Below the pieces are notes generated by a model. The model did no database searches, was not told where the DNA came from, and saw nothing but the letters and a program-made list of their open reading frames with translations. Positions 13,724 to 20,857 of a stretch of 20,857 bases of DNA are shown one piece after another (the first letter of the stretch is position 1; each line of letters starts with the position of its first letter). Origin of the DNA: an uncultured Muribaculaceae bacterium (GTDB lineage Bacteria > Bacteroidota > Bacteroidia > Bacteroidales > Muribaculaceae). The stretch lies in assembly GCA_910584495.1 (NCBI GenBank), contig CAJUAR010000050.1, positions 1 through 20,857 of the forward strand, in the 5' to 3' direction. The position numbers were made by a program, and so were the translations under genes.

Positions 13724-15113
13724 GGCGTTCCACATAGGCATCGATGCGATGCAGCTCGCCGGGGATGTCGATACGCTGCGGGCAGTGGGGACTGCACCGG
13801 TTGCAGCCTATGCAATGACTCGCCTGGCGAAGCTTGGGCACACTGCGGTCGTAGCCCACAAGGAAGGCCCGGCGTGCGCGGCTATAGCTCTCGTCCTGCG
13901 CCGACAATGGCACATTGCCCTCGTTGAGGCATTTGTTATAGTGCCTGAAAATGGACGGTATATCAAGGCCGTAAGGGCAGGGCATGCAATATTTGCAATT
14001 GGTGCAAGGAATTGAAGGGAACTGCACCATGATTGTCGCCATGTCCTGAAGCAATGTAAATTCTTGGTCTGTAAGCGGCTGTAGTGGCGAATAAGAGCTT
14101 ATATTGTCTTTCAGATGCTCCATGCACGTCATTCCGCTGAGCACGGTGAGAACACCCGGCAGAGAGCCGGCAAAACGAAAAGCCCACGAGGCCACGCTCA
14201 ATTCAGGTTCCCGCTGTTTGAGGCGTGCCACCACCGGCGTGGGCACATCGGCAAGACGACCGCCAAGCAGGGGTTCCATTACTACAACCGGTATCCCTCG
14301 TTTATTAAGTTCGTTGTAAAGGTATTCGGCATCTGTATTGCGAGGGTTTGTTTTTTTGGCATATTTCCAGTCGAGATAGTTGAGCTGGATTTGAACAAAG
14401 TCCCATTTATATTCGTCATGGCGCGAAAGCAGATAGTCGAACACCTCGACATCGCCGTGGTAGGAGAACCCGAGATTTCGTATACGTCCGGCCTTTCGTT
14501 CTTCGAGCAGGAAGTCGAGCACGCCGTTTTTGATGTAGCGATTTTCATACTCCTCCATACCGCTTCCAATACCCACAGCATGTAGCAGCATATAGTCGAT
14601 GTGGCCTGTCTGAAGCTCCTTCAACGAGTTATGGTACATTTCGATCGAAGCTTCACGCGTCCATGTAGCAGGAGCAAAGTTGGAAAGTTTTGTGGCTATG
14701 AAATATTTGTCGCGAGAGTGTCGGCTCAGGGCAATGCCGCTTGCGTGTTCCGACATGCCGCGACAATAGGCCGGTGAGGTGTCGAAGTAGTTCACTCCGT
14801 GAGCCAATGCATAGTCGACCAGCTCGTTTACCATTTCCTGGTCTATCTCTCCGTTACCATCTCGAGCACTTTTTCCATCGACCGACGGCAGACGCATCAT
14901 TCCGAAACCAAGCAGCGACACTTTGTCGGCCGTAGCCTGACTTTGGCGATAAGTCATATTATCGTTAGGCCCCGAGGCCTCGCCAATTGTGGTATTTTCG
15001 TTTTTGCCACCGACGCAGGAAGCAAGTCCCGATGCTGCAAAACCGGCAACACCTATGGTTTTGAGAAAATCTCTGCGAGAGATAGTTTTCTTGTTAGTAT
15101 GCTGATTGCTCAT
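13704..15113 (-). CDS. Tat-signal aldo/keto reductase with C-terminal 4Fe-4S ferredoxin domain
   Basis: A 469-residue reductase. The N-terminus has a twin-arginine motif SRRDFLK (12-18), a hydrophobic stretch and a lipobox LASC (30-33), so it is predicted to be exported folded and attached as a lipoprotein. The TIM-barrel (about 60-340) has the usual tetrad: D111 and Y116 (NYFDTSPAY), K142 (ATKLS) and H178 (LLHAV). The C-terminal part carries two cysteine clusters, C370-x2-C373-x2-C376-x2-C379 and C434-x2-C437-x2-C440-x3-C444, fitting two 4Fe-4S centres. The family name is oxidoreductase of the ferredoxin-type aldo/keto group; the substrate is unknown. It starts 19 nt after the membrane ferredoxin gene, so the two are probably cotranscribed and may exchange electrons. 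Cofactor export with a Tat signal is consistent with pre-folded iron-sulfur cargo. Confidence 0.9.
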   Translation of the reverse strand: MSNQHTNKKTISRRDFLKTIGVAGFAASGLASCVGGKNENTTIGEASGPNDNMTYRQSQATADKVSLLGFGMMRLPSVDGKSARDGNGEIDQEMVNELVDYALAHGVNYFDTSPAYCRGMSEHASGIALSRHSRDKYFIATKLSNFAPATWTREASIEMYHNSLKELQTGHIDYMLLHAVGIGSGMEEYENRYIKNGVLDFLLEERKAGRIRNLGFSYHGDVEVFDYLLSRHDEYKWDFVQIQLNYLDWKYAKKTNPRNTDAEYLYNELNKRGIPVVVMEPLLGGRLADVPTPVVARLKQREPELSVASWAFRFAGSLPGVLTVLSGMTCMEHLKDNISSYSPLQPLTDQEFTLLQDMATIMVQFPSIPCTNCKYCMPCPYGLDIPSIFRHYNKCLNEGNVPLSAQDESYSRARRAFLVGYDRSVPKLRQASHCIGCNRCSPHCPQRIDIPGELHRIDAYVERLKITEA

Positions 15114-15132
15114 AGTGCTGCTTTATAATGGA

Positions 15133-16617
15133 TTACATCTCGCCGTGTACAGAATTTCCTTCAACATAGATGGCGCTGAATGGACGTGCGGGACAGAGAT
15201 TCTCACAAGCACCGCAACCTATGCAGCGTGCGGTGTTGACAACGGGAATTTTCAAAGAGTTGGGCTTGTTGGCATCGGAGGGCACCATGAGGATGGCTCC
15301 TGATGGACAATGTCGGGCACAGTTGCCACATTCCACGCCGTCGACAACAGGGATACAGTTTTTCTTCACCCACACAGCATGTCCAATGCGTATAGATGAT
15401 TTTTCTTCTATCGTTATAGGATGGATTGCACCTGCAGGGCATACCTCGGAGCAGCGTTTACACTCCGGTCGGCAATAGCCGCGCTCGTACGACATTTCCG
15501 GCTGCATAAGTTTCTGAAGGTCGGTTGAGGGTCGAAGCACATCGTTGGGACACACCGACACGCACAGCTGGCAAGCCGTGCAATGCCGAGCAAAATGCCG
15601 TGCACTGACGGCCCCGGCAGGAACGATGGGTGTGACACGCTGAGGAATTTTCTTATTCTCGATAACAGCCAGACCGCCATCGACTTTCTTTTTCTGAGCA
15701 TTTACAGCAGCCGATGCCGCAAAGAGGGCAGAAATGGAGAGGAAACTGCGGCGGGAGCTATCGCTTGCCGGGGCATTCTGTTTATCCTTGTTCCGTCTGA
15801 GGCGGAACTTCAGGGCGTGGTGGGTGCAGGTGTCGATACAATCCATGCATGCCACACAGCGGCTGTAGTCTATTTTGTGCTCTTCAGGATTGATGCACGA
15901 AGCCTTGCAGTGACGGGCGCAGAGGCCGCAGTTCACACACTTGGAGGTGTCGATAGTAGGTGCAAATAAAGAAAAACGCGACAAGAAACCCAGCACGGTA
16001 CCCACGGGGCAAATGGTGTTGCAATATGTGCGGCCATTGCGCCATGCCAGCGCAACGAGGGCCACAAAGGAGACAATGGCAATGATAAAGGTGGGCAAAC
16101 TCTTGAGCCACACGTCGATGCTATAGAAAGCATAGCTGTCGGCTCTCTCGGCGAAATATGCCATAACATTATTGCCCCAGCGGTAGAGTGGCGCAAAGAG
16201 GTTGGCCACTATTCTGCCATATGAACTATATGGGGCAAGCAGGGCCACAAACGAGCCTACACCGGCAATTAGGGCAAGGACAAAAAGAGCAAACACACCA
16301 TAGCGGAGCCATCTCACTTCAGACGAATAGGAAAAGCGGTAGAATTTCTTTTTGCTCCTGCAAGAGTTGAGCCACGCCACAATGTCCTGAAAAACACCCA
16401 AGGGACAAATCACCGAGCAGTAGACACGTCCGGCAAAAAGAGTGAGCAGAAGCAAAACGGCCACCACGGCCAGATTCATGGCCAGCAAAGCCGGCAGAAA
16501 CTGCACTTTTGCTGTCCATCCAAGCCATGCATGCACGGAGCCGGTAAAATCAAGGAAAAGTGCTGTGATTGCCACAAAGAAGAAGATGGCAAAAGTCAGT
16601 CGAATTTTTCTCAACAT
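15133..16617 (-). CDS. NapH-like membrane ferredoxin fused to an exported-type ferredoxin by an internal RR segment
   Basis: A 494-residue protein. I chose the ATG at 16615-16617 (MLRKIRLTFAIFFF) because the frame further up would overlap ispF and adds a non-membrane stretch. Four membrane helices (about 5-24, 40-62, 105-128, 176-192) carry the NapH-type motifs CPLGVFQD (71-78) and CPVGTVLG (203-210). A first ferredoxin domain follows: C227, C230, C233, C237 and C254, C257, C260, C264. Then SSRRSFLSISALFAASAAVN (288-307) looks like a Tat signal inside the protein. After it come more clusters: C346-C349-C352-C356, C382/C386/C389/C393, C421/C430/C433/C437 and C465-C468-C471-C475. So it is like NapH plus a NapG-like part in one chain. 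Likely role: electron transfer from the quinone pool or cytoplasm to envelope reductases, including the reductase next door (inferred). Confidence 0.88.
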   Translation of the reverse strand: MLRKIRLTFAIFFFVAITALFLDFTGSVHAWLGWTAKVQFLPALLAMNLAVVAVLLLLTLFAGRVYCSVICPLGVFQDIVAWLNSCRSKKKFYRFSYSSEVRWLRYGVFALFVLALIAGVGSFVALLAPYSSYGRIVANLFAPLYRWGNNVMAYFAERADSYAFYSIDVWLKSLPTFIIAIVSFVALVALAWRNGRTYCNTICPVGTVLGFLSRFSLFAPTIDTSKCVNCGLCARHCKASCINPEEHKIDYSRCVACMDCIDTCTHHALKFRLRRNKDKQNAPASDSSRRSFLSISALFAASAAVNAQKKKVDGGLAVIENKKIPQRVTPIVPAGAVSARHFARHCTACQLCVSVCPNDVLRPSTDLQKLMQPEMSYERGYCRPECKRCSEVCPAGAIHPITIEEKSSIRIGHAVWVKKNCIPVVDGVECGNCARHCPSGAILMVPSDANKPNSLKIPVVNTARCIGCGACENLCPARPFSAIYVEGNSVHGEM

Positions 16618-16666
16618 AATGTACAGATATATGCTTATTCTCCGGTCCCGGAAGTTCTGACTTTTG

Positions 16667-17158
16667 TCAGCATCCAAAAATCAGAGCAGAAGCTTCTGCA
16701 GCGATGCCTTCGGCACGGCCGGTGAAGCCGAGGCGTTCGGTGGTGGTGGCTTTGACACTTACTCGGTCGACGGGCAGACCCAGGTCGGCGGCAACATTTG
16801 CCCTCATGGCATCGATGTGAGGCCGCATTTTTGGGGCTTGAGCAATGATGGTAATATCCACATTGCCTGGACGGAATCCGTTCTCAGCCAAAATCTCCAC
16901 TACGCGGCGCAGAAGAATGCGCGAATCCACCCCTCTCCAGCGCTCGTCGGAATCGGGAAAATGCTTGCCAATATCGCCGAGAGCCGCCGCTCCCAGCAGT
17001 GCATCGCTCAGGGCATGAAGAGCCACATCGGCATCACTATGGCCGAGGAGCCCGGCAGGATGGTCGATTTTCACTCCACAGATAATGCAGTCGCGTCCTT
17101 CGACAAGACGGTGGACATCATAGCCCGACCCTATACGGATATTAGGTAACTCGTTCAT
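16667..17158 (-). CDS. ispF: 2-C-methyl-D-erythritol 2,4-cyclodiphosphate synthase
   Basis: A 163-residue cytoplasmic enzyme of the MEP isoprenoid pathway; it converts CDP-methylerythritol 2-phosphate to the cyclic diphosphate with release of CMP. The zinc ligands are D14 and H16 (GYDVHRL) and H48 (ALHALSDALLGA); the signature GHSDADV is at 39-45, and the C-terminal KATTTERLGFTGRAEGIAA (136-154) is typical. Length is normal for a trimer subunit. The start codon shares one base with the porV stop (TAATG), so translation is coupled to porV. Confidence 0.97.
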   Translation of the reverse strand: MNELPNIRIGSGYDVHRLVEGRDCIICGVKIDHPAGLLGHSDADVALHALSDALLGAAALGDIGKHFPDSDERWRGVDSRILLRRVVEILAENGFRPGNVDITIIAQAPKMRPHIDAMRANVAADLGLPVDRVSVKATTTERLGFTGRAEGIAAEASALIFGC

Positions 17159-18366
17159 TATCTACGTCCTCCAAAGATGTCGCGAAGTCCGTCCATGTCG
17201 AATGTCAACGAGAAGCGCAGTGTCTGGTCCAGAGGAGAAGTCTGTGCTGTGGCCATCATATACGAAGCATCGAGGCGAAGCACGTTGAGCGAGAAACCTG
17301 CACCGAGGCCGAAATACTGGCGGTTACCCTTGAACTCGCTTTCGTAGTAGTATCCGGCACGGAGGAAGAACTGGTTGTTATAGGCATATTCGGCACCGAG
17401 CGACCATGTGATTTCGCGCAGCTCCTCTTTGAAGCCTCCGGGGGCGTCGCTGAACGACTTGAATATGCCAGTGATCGACGACATATTCTTCCAGTCTTCG
17501 AGCTTGCTGATATATTCCTCCTCGCCTTCGATACCTTCTTCAAAGTCGATACGGCGCGGCTTGGTGAGCACAAGGAGTTTGTTAAGGTCGAGGTTGAGAG
17601 CCAGTGTATGGTAGTCGGCAAGAGGGAACATGAACGATGTTCCAATCTTAAGATTCGTGGGCAGGAAGGCCGGATTCTCGCCGCCATCGTAGCTCACTTT
17701 AGTACCTATATTCGAAATATTCCAGCCCCACGACCATTGACATTCGTTGCGGCCGATGATGGGGTAGGTGGTATAGTAGCCCGAAATATCGGCCGAGAAT
17801 GCCGAAGCACCGGTGTTTTGGTCGCCGGCATACGATTCGGAAAACCCAAGAGCCGAATAGATGTAGCGGAACACCACGCCCATAGAGAACTTTTCGGACA
17901 GTTTGCGCGAGTATCCAATGTCGAACGACATTTCATAGGGGTTGAGCGACTGTCCCACAATGCCGTCGCCTTCGGAAGTGTTCACCTCGCCCAGCGAGAA
18001 ATAACGCAACGAAGCACTGATGGCCTGGTTATCGTTGCTGCCAATCTTGTAGTAGCCCGACACATCGGCAAGGAATATGTCGTTCACAAGTTTGCGCAGC
18101 CATGGCGTGTAGCTCAGCGAAACCGCTGCCTGGCTGTAGGCGAATGCATATTTCGAAGGATTCCAGAATTGCGAATAGGCATCGGGGTCGGTGGCGGCAC
18201 CAATGTCGCCCATCGAGGCTCCGCGGGCATCGGGAGCAATGCTCAGCGATGTTACACCCGTTTCGATGGGGTTGAATTCGTTTTTGCCGCTGCTTTCGGC
18301 AAAGGCGGCCACCGGGAGGAAGGCCGTTGCAAGAAATGCTATGAATATCTGCTTTGTCTTTTTCAT
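17158..18366 (-). CDS. porV: T9SS outer-membrane shuttle protein PorV (LptO)
   Basis: A 402-residue outer-membrane beta-barrel. A signal peptide ends near residue 23 (PVAAFAES). The segment SLSIAPDARGASMGDIGAAT and DAYSQFWNPSKYAFA are hallmarks of PorV, and SYTPWLRKL, DQAISASLRYFSLGEV and the many aromatic-ended strands up to the terminal RFSLTFDMDG support the barrel. PorV binds the C-terminal sorting domain of T9SS cargo and hands it to the attachment complex with PorU. From memory, in Porphyromonas gingivalis the order is porU, porV, ispF; here porV and ispF are kept but no porU lies directly before porV. The 284-nt gap upstream (18367-18650) shows no recognisable porV promoter of the TAnnTTTG type and no other gene. 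Confidence 0.93.
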   Translation of the reverse strand: MKKTKQIFIAFLATAFLPVAAFAESSGKNEFNPIETGVTSLSIAPDARGASMGDIGAATDPDAYSQFWNPSKYAFAYSQAAVSLSYTPWLRKLVNDIFLADVSGYYKIGSNDNQAISASLRYFSLGEVNTSEGDGIVGQSLNPYEMSFDIGYSRKLSEKFSMGVVFRYIYSALGFSESYAGDQNTGASAFSADISGYYTTYPIIGRNECQWSWGWNISNIGTKVSYDGGENPAFLPTNLKIGTSFMFPLADYHTLALNLDLNKLLVLTKPRRIDFEEGIEGEEEYISKLEDWKNMSSITGIFKSFSDAPGGFKEELREITWSLGAEYAYNNQFFLRAGYYYESEFKGNRQYFGLGAGFSLNVLRLDASYMMATAQTSPLDQTLRFSLTFDMDGLRDIFGGRR

Positions 18367-18593
18367 TGTCTGGTAGCTCCCACCGTGGCTTTAAGACACT
18401 GAGGGATATATCTATAACAGAAAAAAGAGTGTTTTATTGTCTGCCACCGCGCAAAACATTGAAAAAGCAAGCATACCATCTGCGCAGCCACTGAACCGTA
18501 TATCATTGTCACAAGTCAAACAGCAGCAGGCACGCTGTCGACAAAGAGATCCTTCCAAAGTAATCCGGCGATTCGGAAAATATGAAATATATA

Positions 18594-18625
18594 TTTGGCT
18601 GTTTGGTGATTTGTGGCTAAATTTG
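18594..18625 (+). promoter_or_regulatory. Promoter of the DUF4886-antiporter pair
   Basis: TTTG (18594-18597), 20-bp spacer, TAAATTTG (18618-18625), giving a leader of about 20 nt before the ATG at 18651. Confidence 0.75.
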
Positions 18626-18650
18626 CAGAGAAAAACCAATATAATTCACA

Positions 18651-19484
18651 ATGAAAAAGTTCATTATTTTTTTTCTTGCCTTAGTTCTTGCAACCTGCAA
18701 TTTATCGGCACGTCTTGTCAAAGTGCTTGCCATAGGCAACAGTTTCTCTGTTGATGCTCTCGAGCAGGAATTACATAATATAGTAGAAGCCGGCGGCGAC
18801 GAGATTTTAATCGGCAATCTTTATATTGGAGGTTGTTCAATAGACCGTCATTACGACAACATGAAAAACGACAAAGCCGACTATAGCTACCGCAAAATTG
18901 CAATTGACGGTCGTTGCGACACCATAGCAAAGTGCACAATAAAGCGAGCCCTTGCCGACGAGGAATGGGATTATGTCACTTTCCAGCAGGCGAGTCATTT
19001 TTCAGGCCAATACGACACCTTCTCCAAACTGCCTGAGCTTATCTCCATGGTTCGCAAGGCTGTGGGCAGCAAACCGGTGTTTCTGTGGCACATGACATGG
19101 GCCTATTCTCCGGATTCCAAACACGATGGCTTCAAAAACTACGGCCGCAGCCAGATGAAGATGTACCGCGCCATTGTCGATGCCGCACGCCGGGCCATGG
19201 CCGACAATCCCGAACTGAAGGGAATCATCCCCTGCGGCACGGCAATCCAGGATGCGAGGACATCGGCCCTCGGCGACGACCTTACTCGCGACGGCTACCA
19301 TCTGAGCCTCACTGTCGGACGCTACACGGCATCATGCACATGGTATGGCGTGCTGTTCGACCACGAAGTAGAGGGCAATTCCTATTTGCCCAAACGCCTT
19401 AATGCCCCTCAGCGCCGTCTGGCGCAGGAAGCCGCCGAGGCTGCCATCAAGCATCCTTTTACCATCACCGAAATCACTGATTGA
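18651..19484 (+). CDS. Secreted DUF4886 protein, SGNH hydrolase-like
   Basis: A 277-residue protein with a signal peptide ending near residue 20 (FFLALVLATCNLSA). The start of the mature part, VLAIGNSFSVDALEQELHNI (25-44), carries the block-I motif GNSFS with S31 as the likely nucleophile; the stretch DDLTRDGYHLS (209-219) carries the D214-x-x-H217 pair of block V. WDYVTFQQASHFSG (106-119) matches the block III area. This is the DUF4886 family common in Bacteroidales, proposed to be esterases or deacetylases acting on polysaccharides; the substrate is not known. The TGA overlaps the next ATG (TGATG), so it is coupled to the antiporter gene. Confidence 0.88.
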   Translation: MKKFIIFFLALVLATCNLSARLVKVLAIGNSFSVDALEQELHNIVEAGGDEILIGNLYIGGCSIDRHYDNMKNDKADYSYRKIAIDGRCDTIAKCTIKRALADEEWDYVTFQQASHFSGQYDTFSKLPELISMVRKAVGSKPVFLWHMTWAYSPDSKHDGFKNYGRSQMKMYRAIVDAARRAMADNPELKGIIPCGTAIQDARTSALGDDLTRDGYHLSLTVGRYTASCTWYGVLFDHEVEGNSYLPKRLNAPQRRLAQEAAEAAIKHPFTITEITD

Positions 19485-20779
19485 TGAACAAGGGCACAAC
19501 AGGATTGGGCGGCGGACTGTTACGTCTGTCGCCCATGGTGGTTTTTCTGCTGTTCTACGTGGTGGTGTCGGCAGTAATCGGCGACTTCTACCGCATGCCC
19601 ATATCGGTGGCCCTTGTCGCAGCCTCGGTGTGGAGCATCATCATCTTTCGCGGCCACAAGCTGAGCGAACGCATCGAGGTGTTCTCGCGTGCTGCAGGGC
19701 ACAGCAACATCCTCTATATGATATGGATTTTTGTCCTTGCAGGAGCCTTTGCCAATCTCGCCCGCGAATTGGGAGCAGTGCAGGCCACCGTCGACCTTGC
19801 TTTGCGCTATTTCCCGCCAAACCTTGTTGTACCCATCCTATTTTTCGGAGCATGTTTCATCTCTCTGTCCATAGGCACGTCGGTAGGCACTGTCGTTGCC
19901 CTCACGCCTCTTGCCACCGAAATGGCGGCATCGTCGGTGGCCGATGTGGCGTTCTACGTTGCCGTGGTGCTCGGCGGCTCGTTCTTCGGAGATAATCTGT
20001 CGTTCATCTCCGATACCACCATTGCGGCCACACGCACTCAGGGCTGTGCCATGAACGACAAATTCAAGGCCAATCTGCGCATAGCCCTTCCGGCGGCCCT
20101 GGCAACACTTCTTCTCTACATTTTTTCGGAGCAGGGCACTCCACAGACATTTACAGCCGGCACATCGCAGCCGTGGCTCATATTCCCCTATCTGTTGGTC
20201 ATAGTTCTTGCCGCCATAGGCGTTAATGTGTGCATTGTGCTGTCGCTGGGTATTCTGTCGACATTCGCCATGGGTCTGCTCGGCGGCACAGATGCAGTGA
20301 CACTCGCCGTGTATATGGGCGGAGGCATAGAATCGATGGGCAATCTCATCATCATCACACTACTGGCCGCAGGCATGCTGGGCATCATCAAGGCCAACGG
20401 CGGCATCGACTATATGCTCCGCGTGCTCACCTGGCGCATATCGGGCACCCGCGGCGCTCAGGGCGTTCTCGCAGTATTGGTTGGCCTTGTCAACCTATGC
20501 ACAGCCAACAACACAGTGGCCATAATCACCGTCGGCGACCTTTCGCGCGAAATATCGCAACGCTACCACATACGCCCAAGCAAGAGTGCGTCCATCCTCG
20601 ATTCGGCCTCGTGCGTTGTGCAATGTCTCATACCCTACGGTGCACAGACCCTCCTTGCCACATCGCTCGCCGGCATTGCGCCCTCCGCACCCTTTCCCTA
20701 CCTCTACTATCCCTGGGCGCTTGCATTGATGCTCGCAGTGTCGATAGTGCTGAAAAACCGCACCAACAATAAACGATGA
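19484..20779 (+). CDS. NhaC-family sodium/proton antiporter
   Basis: A 431-residue inner-membrane transporter with about 11-12 hydrophobic segments along the whole chain. Family-typical parts are ACFISLSIGTSVGTVVALTP (a discontinuous helix near one third of the length) and GSFFGDNLSFISDTTIAATR, where the acidic and polar residues (GDN, SDTT) are the likely ion site. I use the ATG at 19484, which overlaps the preceding TGA; a TTG three bases earlier is possible but less likely. It probably exports sodium in exchange for protons, or an amino acid or organic acid as in relatives. Its coupling to a DUF4886 gene has no clear functional reason. Confidence 0.88.
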   Translation: MNKGTTGLGGGLLRLSPMVVFLLFYVVVSAVIGDFYRMPISVALVAASVWSIIIFRGHKLSERIEVFSRAAGHSNILYMIWIFVLAGAFANLARELGAVQATVDLALRYFPPNLVVPILFFGACFISLSIGTSVGTVVALTPLATEMAASSVADVAFYVAVVLGGSFFGDNLSFISDTTIAATRTQGCAMNDKFKANLRIALPAALATLLLYIFSEQGTPQTFTAGTSQPWLIFPYLLVIVLAAIGVNVCIVLSLGILSTFAMGLLGGTDAVTLAVYMGGGIESMGNLIIITLLAAGMLGIIKANGGIDYMLRVLTWRISGTRGAQGVLAVLVGLVNLCTANNTVAIITVGDLSREISQRYHIRPSKSASILDSASCVVQCLIPYGAQTLLATSLAGIAPSAPFPYLYYPWALALMLAVSIVLKNRTNNKR

Positions 20780-20857
20780 ATAGCATCAGAACATCGAATT
20801 TTGTAACTACTCACCTATAGTAAAGGCACATTGATATGGCTGGTCTATCAGACCAAC
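20780..20857. other. Right-edge intergenic stretch
   Basis: No gene is seen after the antiporter stop. A 6-bp hairpin TGGTCT/AGACCA (20841-20855, loop ATC) may be part of a terminator, but the window ends before any T-run could be checked. Confidence 0.3.

Noticed and set aside
17608..18402. Plus-strand frame of 264 codons opposite porV
   Set aside because: Antisense to porV; composition typical of a shadow frame.
1..20857. CRISPR array, insertion sequence or prophage
   Set aside because: No spaced identical repeats, transposase motifs, integrase or phage structural genes were seen.

Overview
The window looks like a chromosomal segment from a gut Bacteroidales bacterium, probably near Muribaculaceae or Prevotella. 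Three things point there: the -7 promoter element TAnnTTTG, usually with a TTTG box 18-20 bp upstream, occurs before several genes; there is a PorV outer-membrane protein of the type IX secretion system (T9SS); and several families are typical of the group (C25 gingipain-like peptidase, DUF3244, TPR/HTH membrane regulator, DUF4886, BlaI-M56 pair). The species call is inference from gene content and wording.

Layout. (1) Positions 1-3294, minus strand, AT-richer at the left end: a membrane regulator with an exported TPR domain and a cytoplasmic helix-turn-helix, then a small secreted DUF3244-like protein, then the N-terminal part of a gingipain-like C25 peptidase that runs off the left edge. 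An unusual array of tandem and inverted repeats lies between the regulator and the small protein. (2) 3307-6360, minus: a large secreted GH13 alpha-amylase with starch-binding modules and a C-terminal tail resembling T9SS cargo. (3) 6600-8383, minus: an M56 (BlaR1-like) membrane protease and a BlaI/MecI repressor, with two operators placed on a well-formed promoter. (4) 8575-8645, plus: tRNA-Gln with its own promoter and terminator, followed at once by a plus-strand gene run: PD-(D/E)XK nuclease, RsmF-type rRNA methyltransferase, MsbA-like ABC exporter, and an AT-richer serine-acetyltransferase-like protein. (5) 13330-13703: a gap with a good promoter and what looks like a decayed or frameshifted small gene. 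(6) 13704-18366, minus: porV, ispF, a NapH-like membrane iron-sulfur protein with an internal twin-arginine segment, and a Tat-signal ferredoxin-type aldo/keto reductase, all closely spaced. (7) 18651-20779, plus: a DUF4886 SGNH hydrolase-like lipase/esterase and an NhaC-type antiporter, overlapping TGATG.

How the parts may work together. PorV shuttles T9SS cargo at the outer membrane; the C25 peptidase and the amylase are plausible exported products. The TPR regulator could sense an envelope condition and control the small secreted protein and peptidase next to it. The two iron-sulfur proteins may form an electron path ending in a periplasmic reductase. These links are inferred from position and domain content, not shown directly.

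The strongest candidates for something little described are the TPR-HTH/DUF3244/C25 cluster with its repeat array, and the membrane ferredoxin carrying an internal Tat-like segment beside a Tat-exported aldo/keto reductase.
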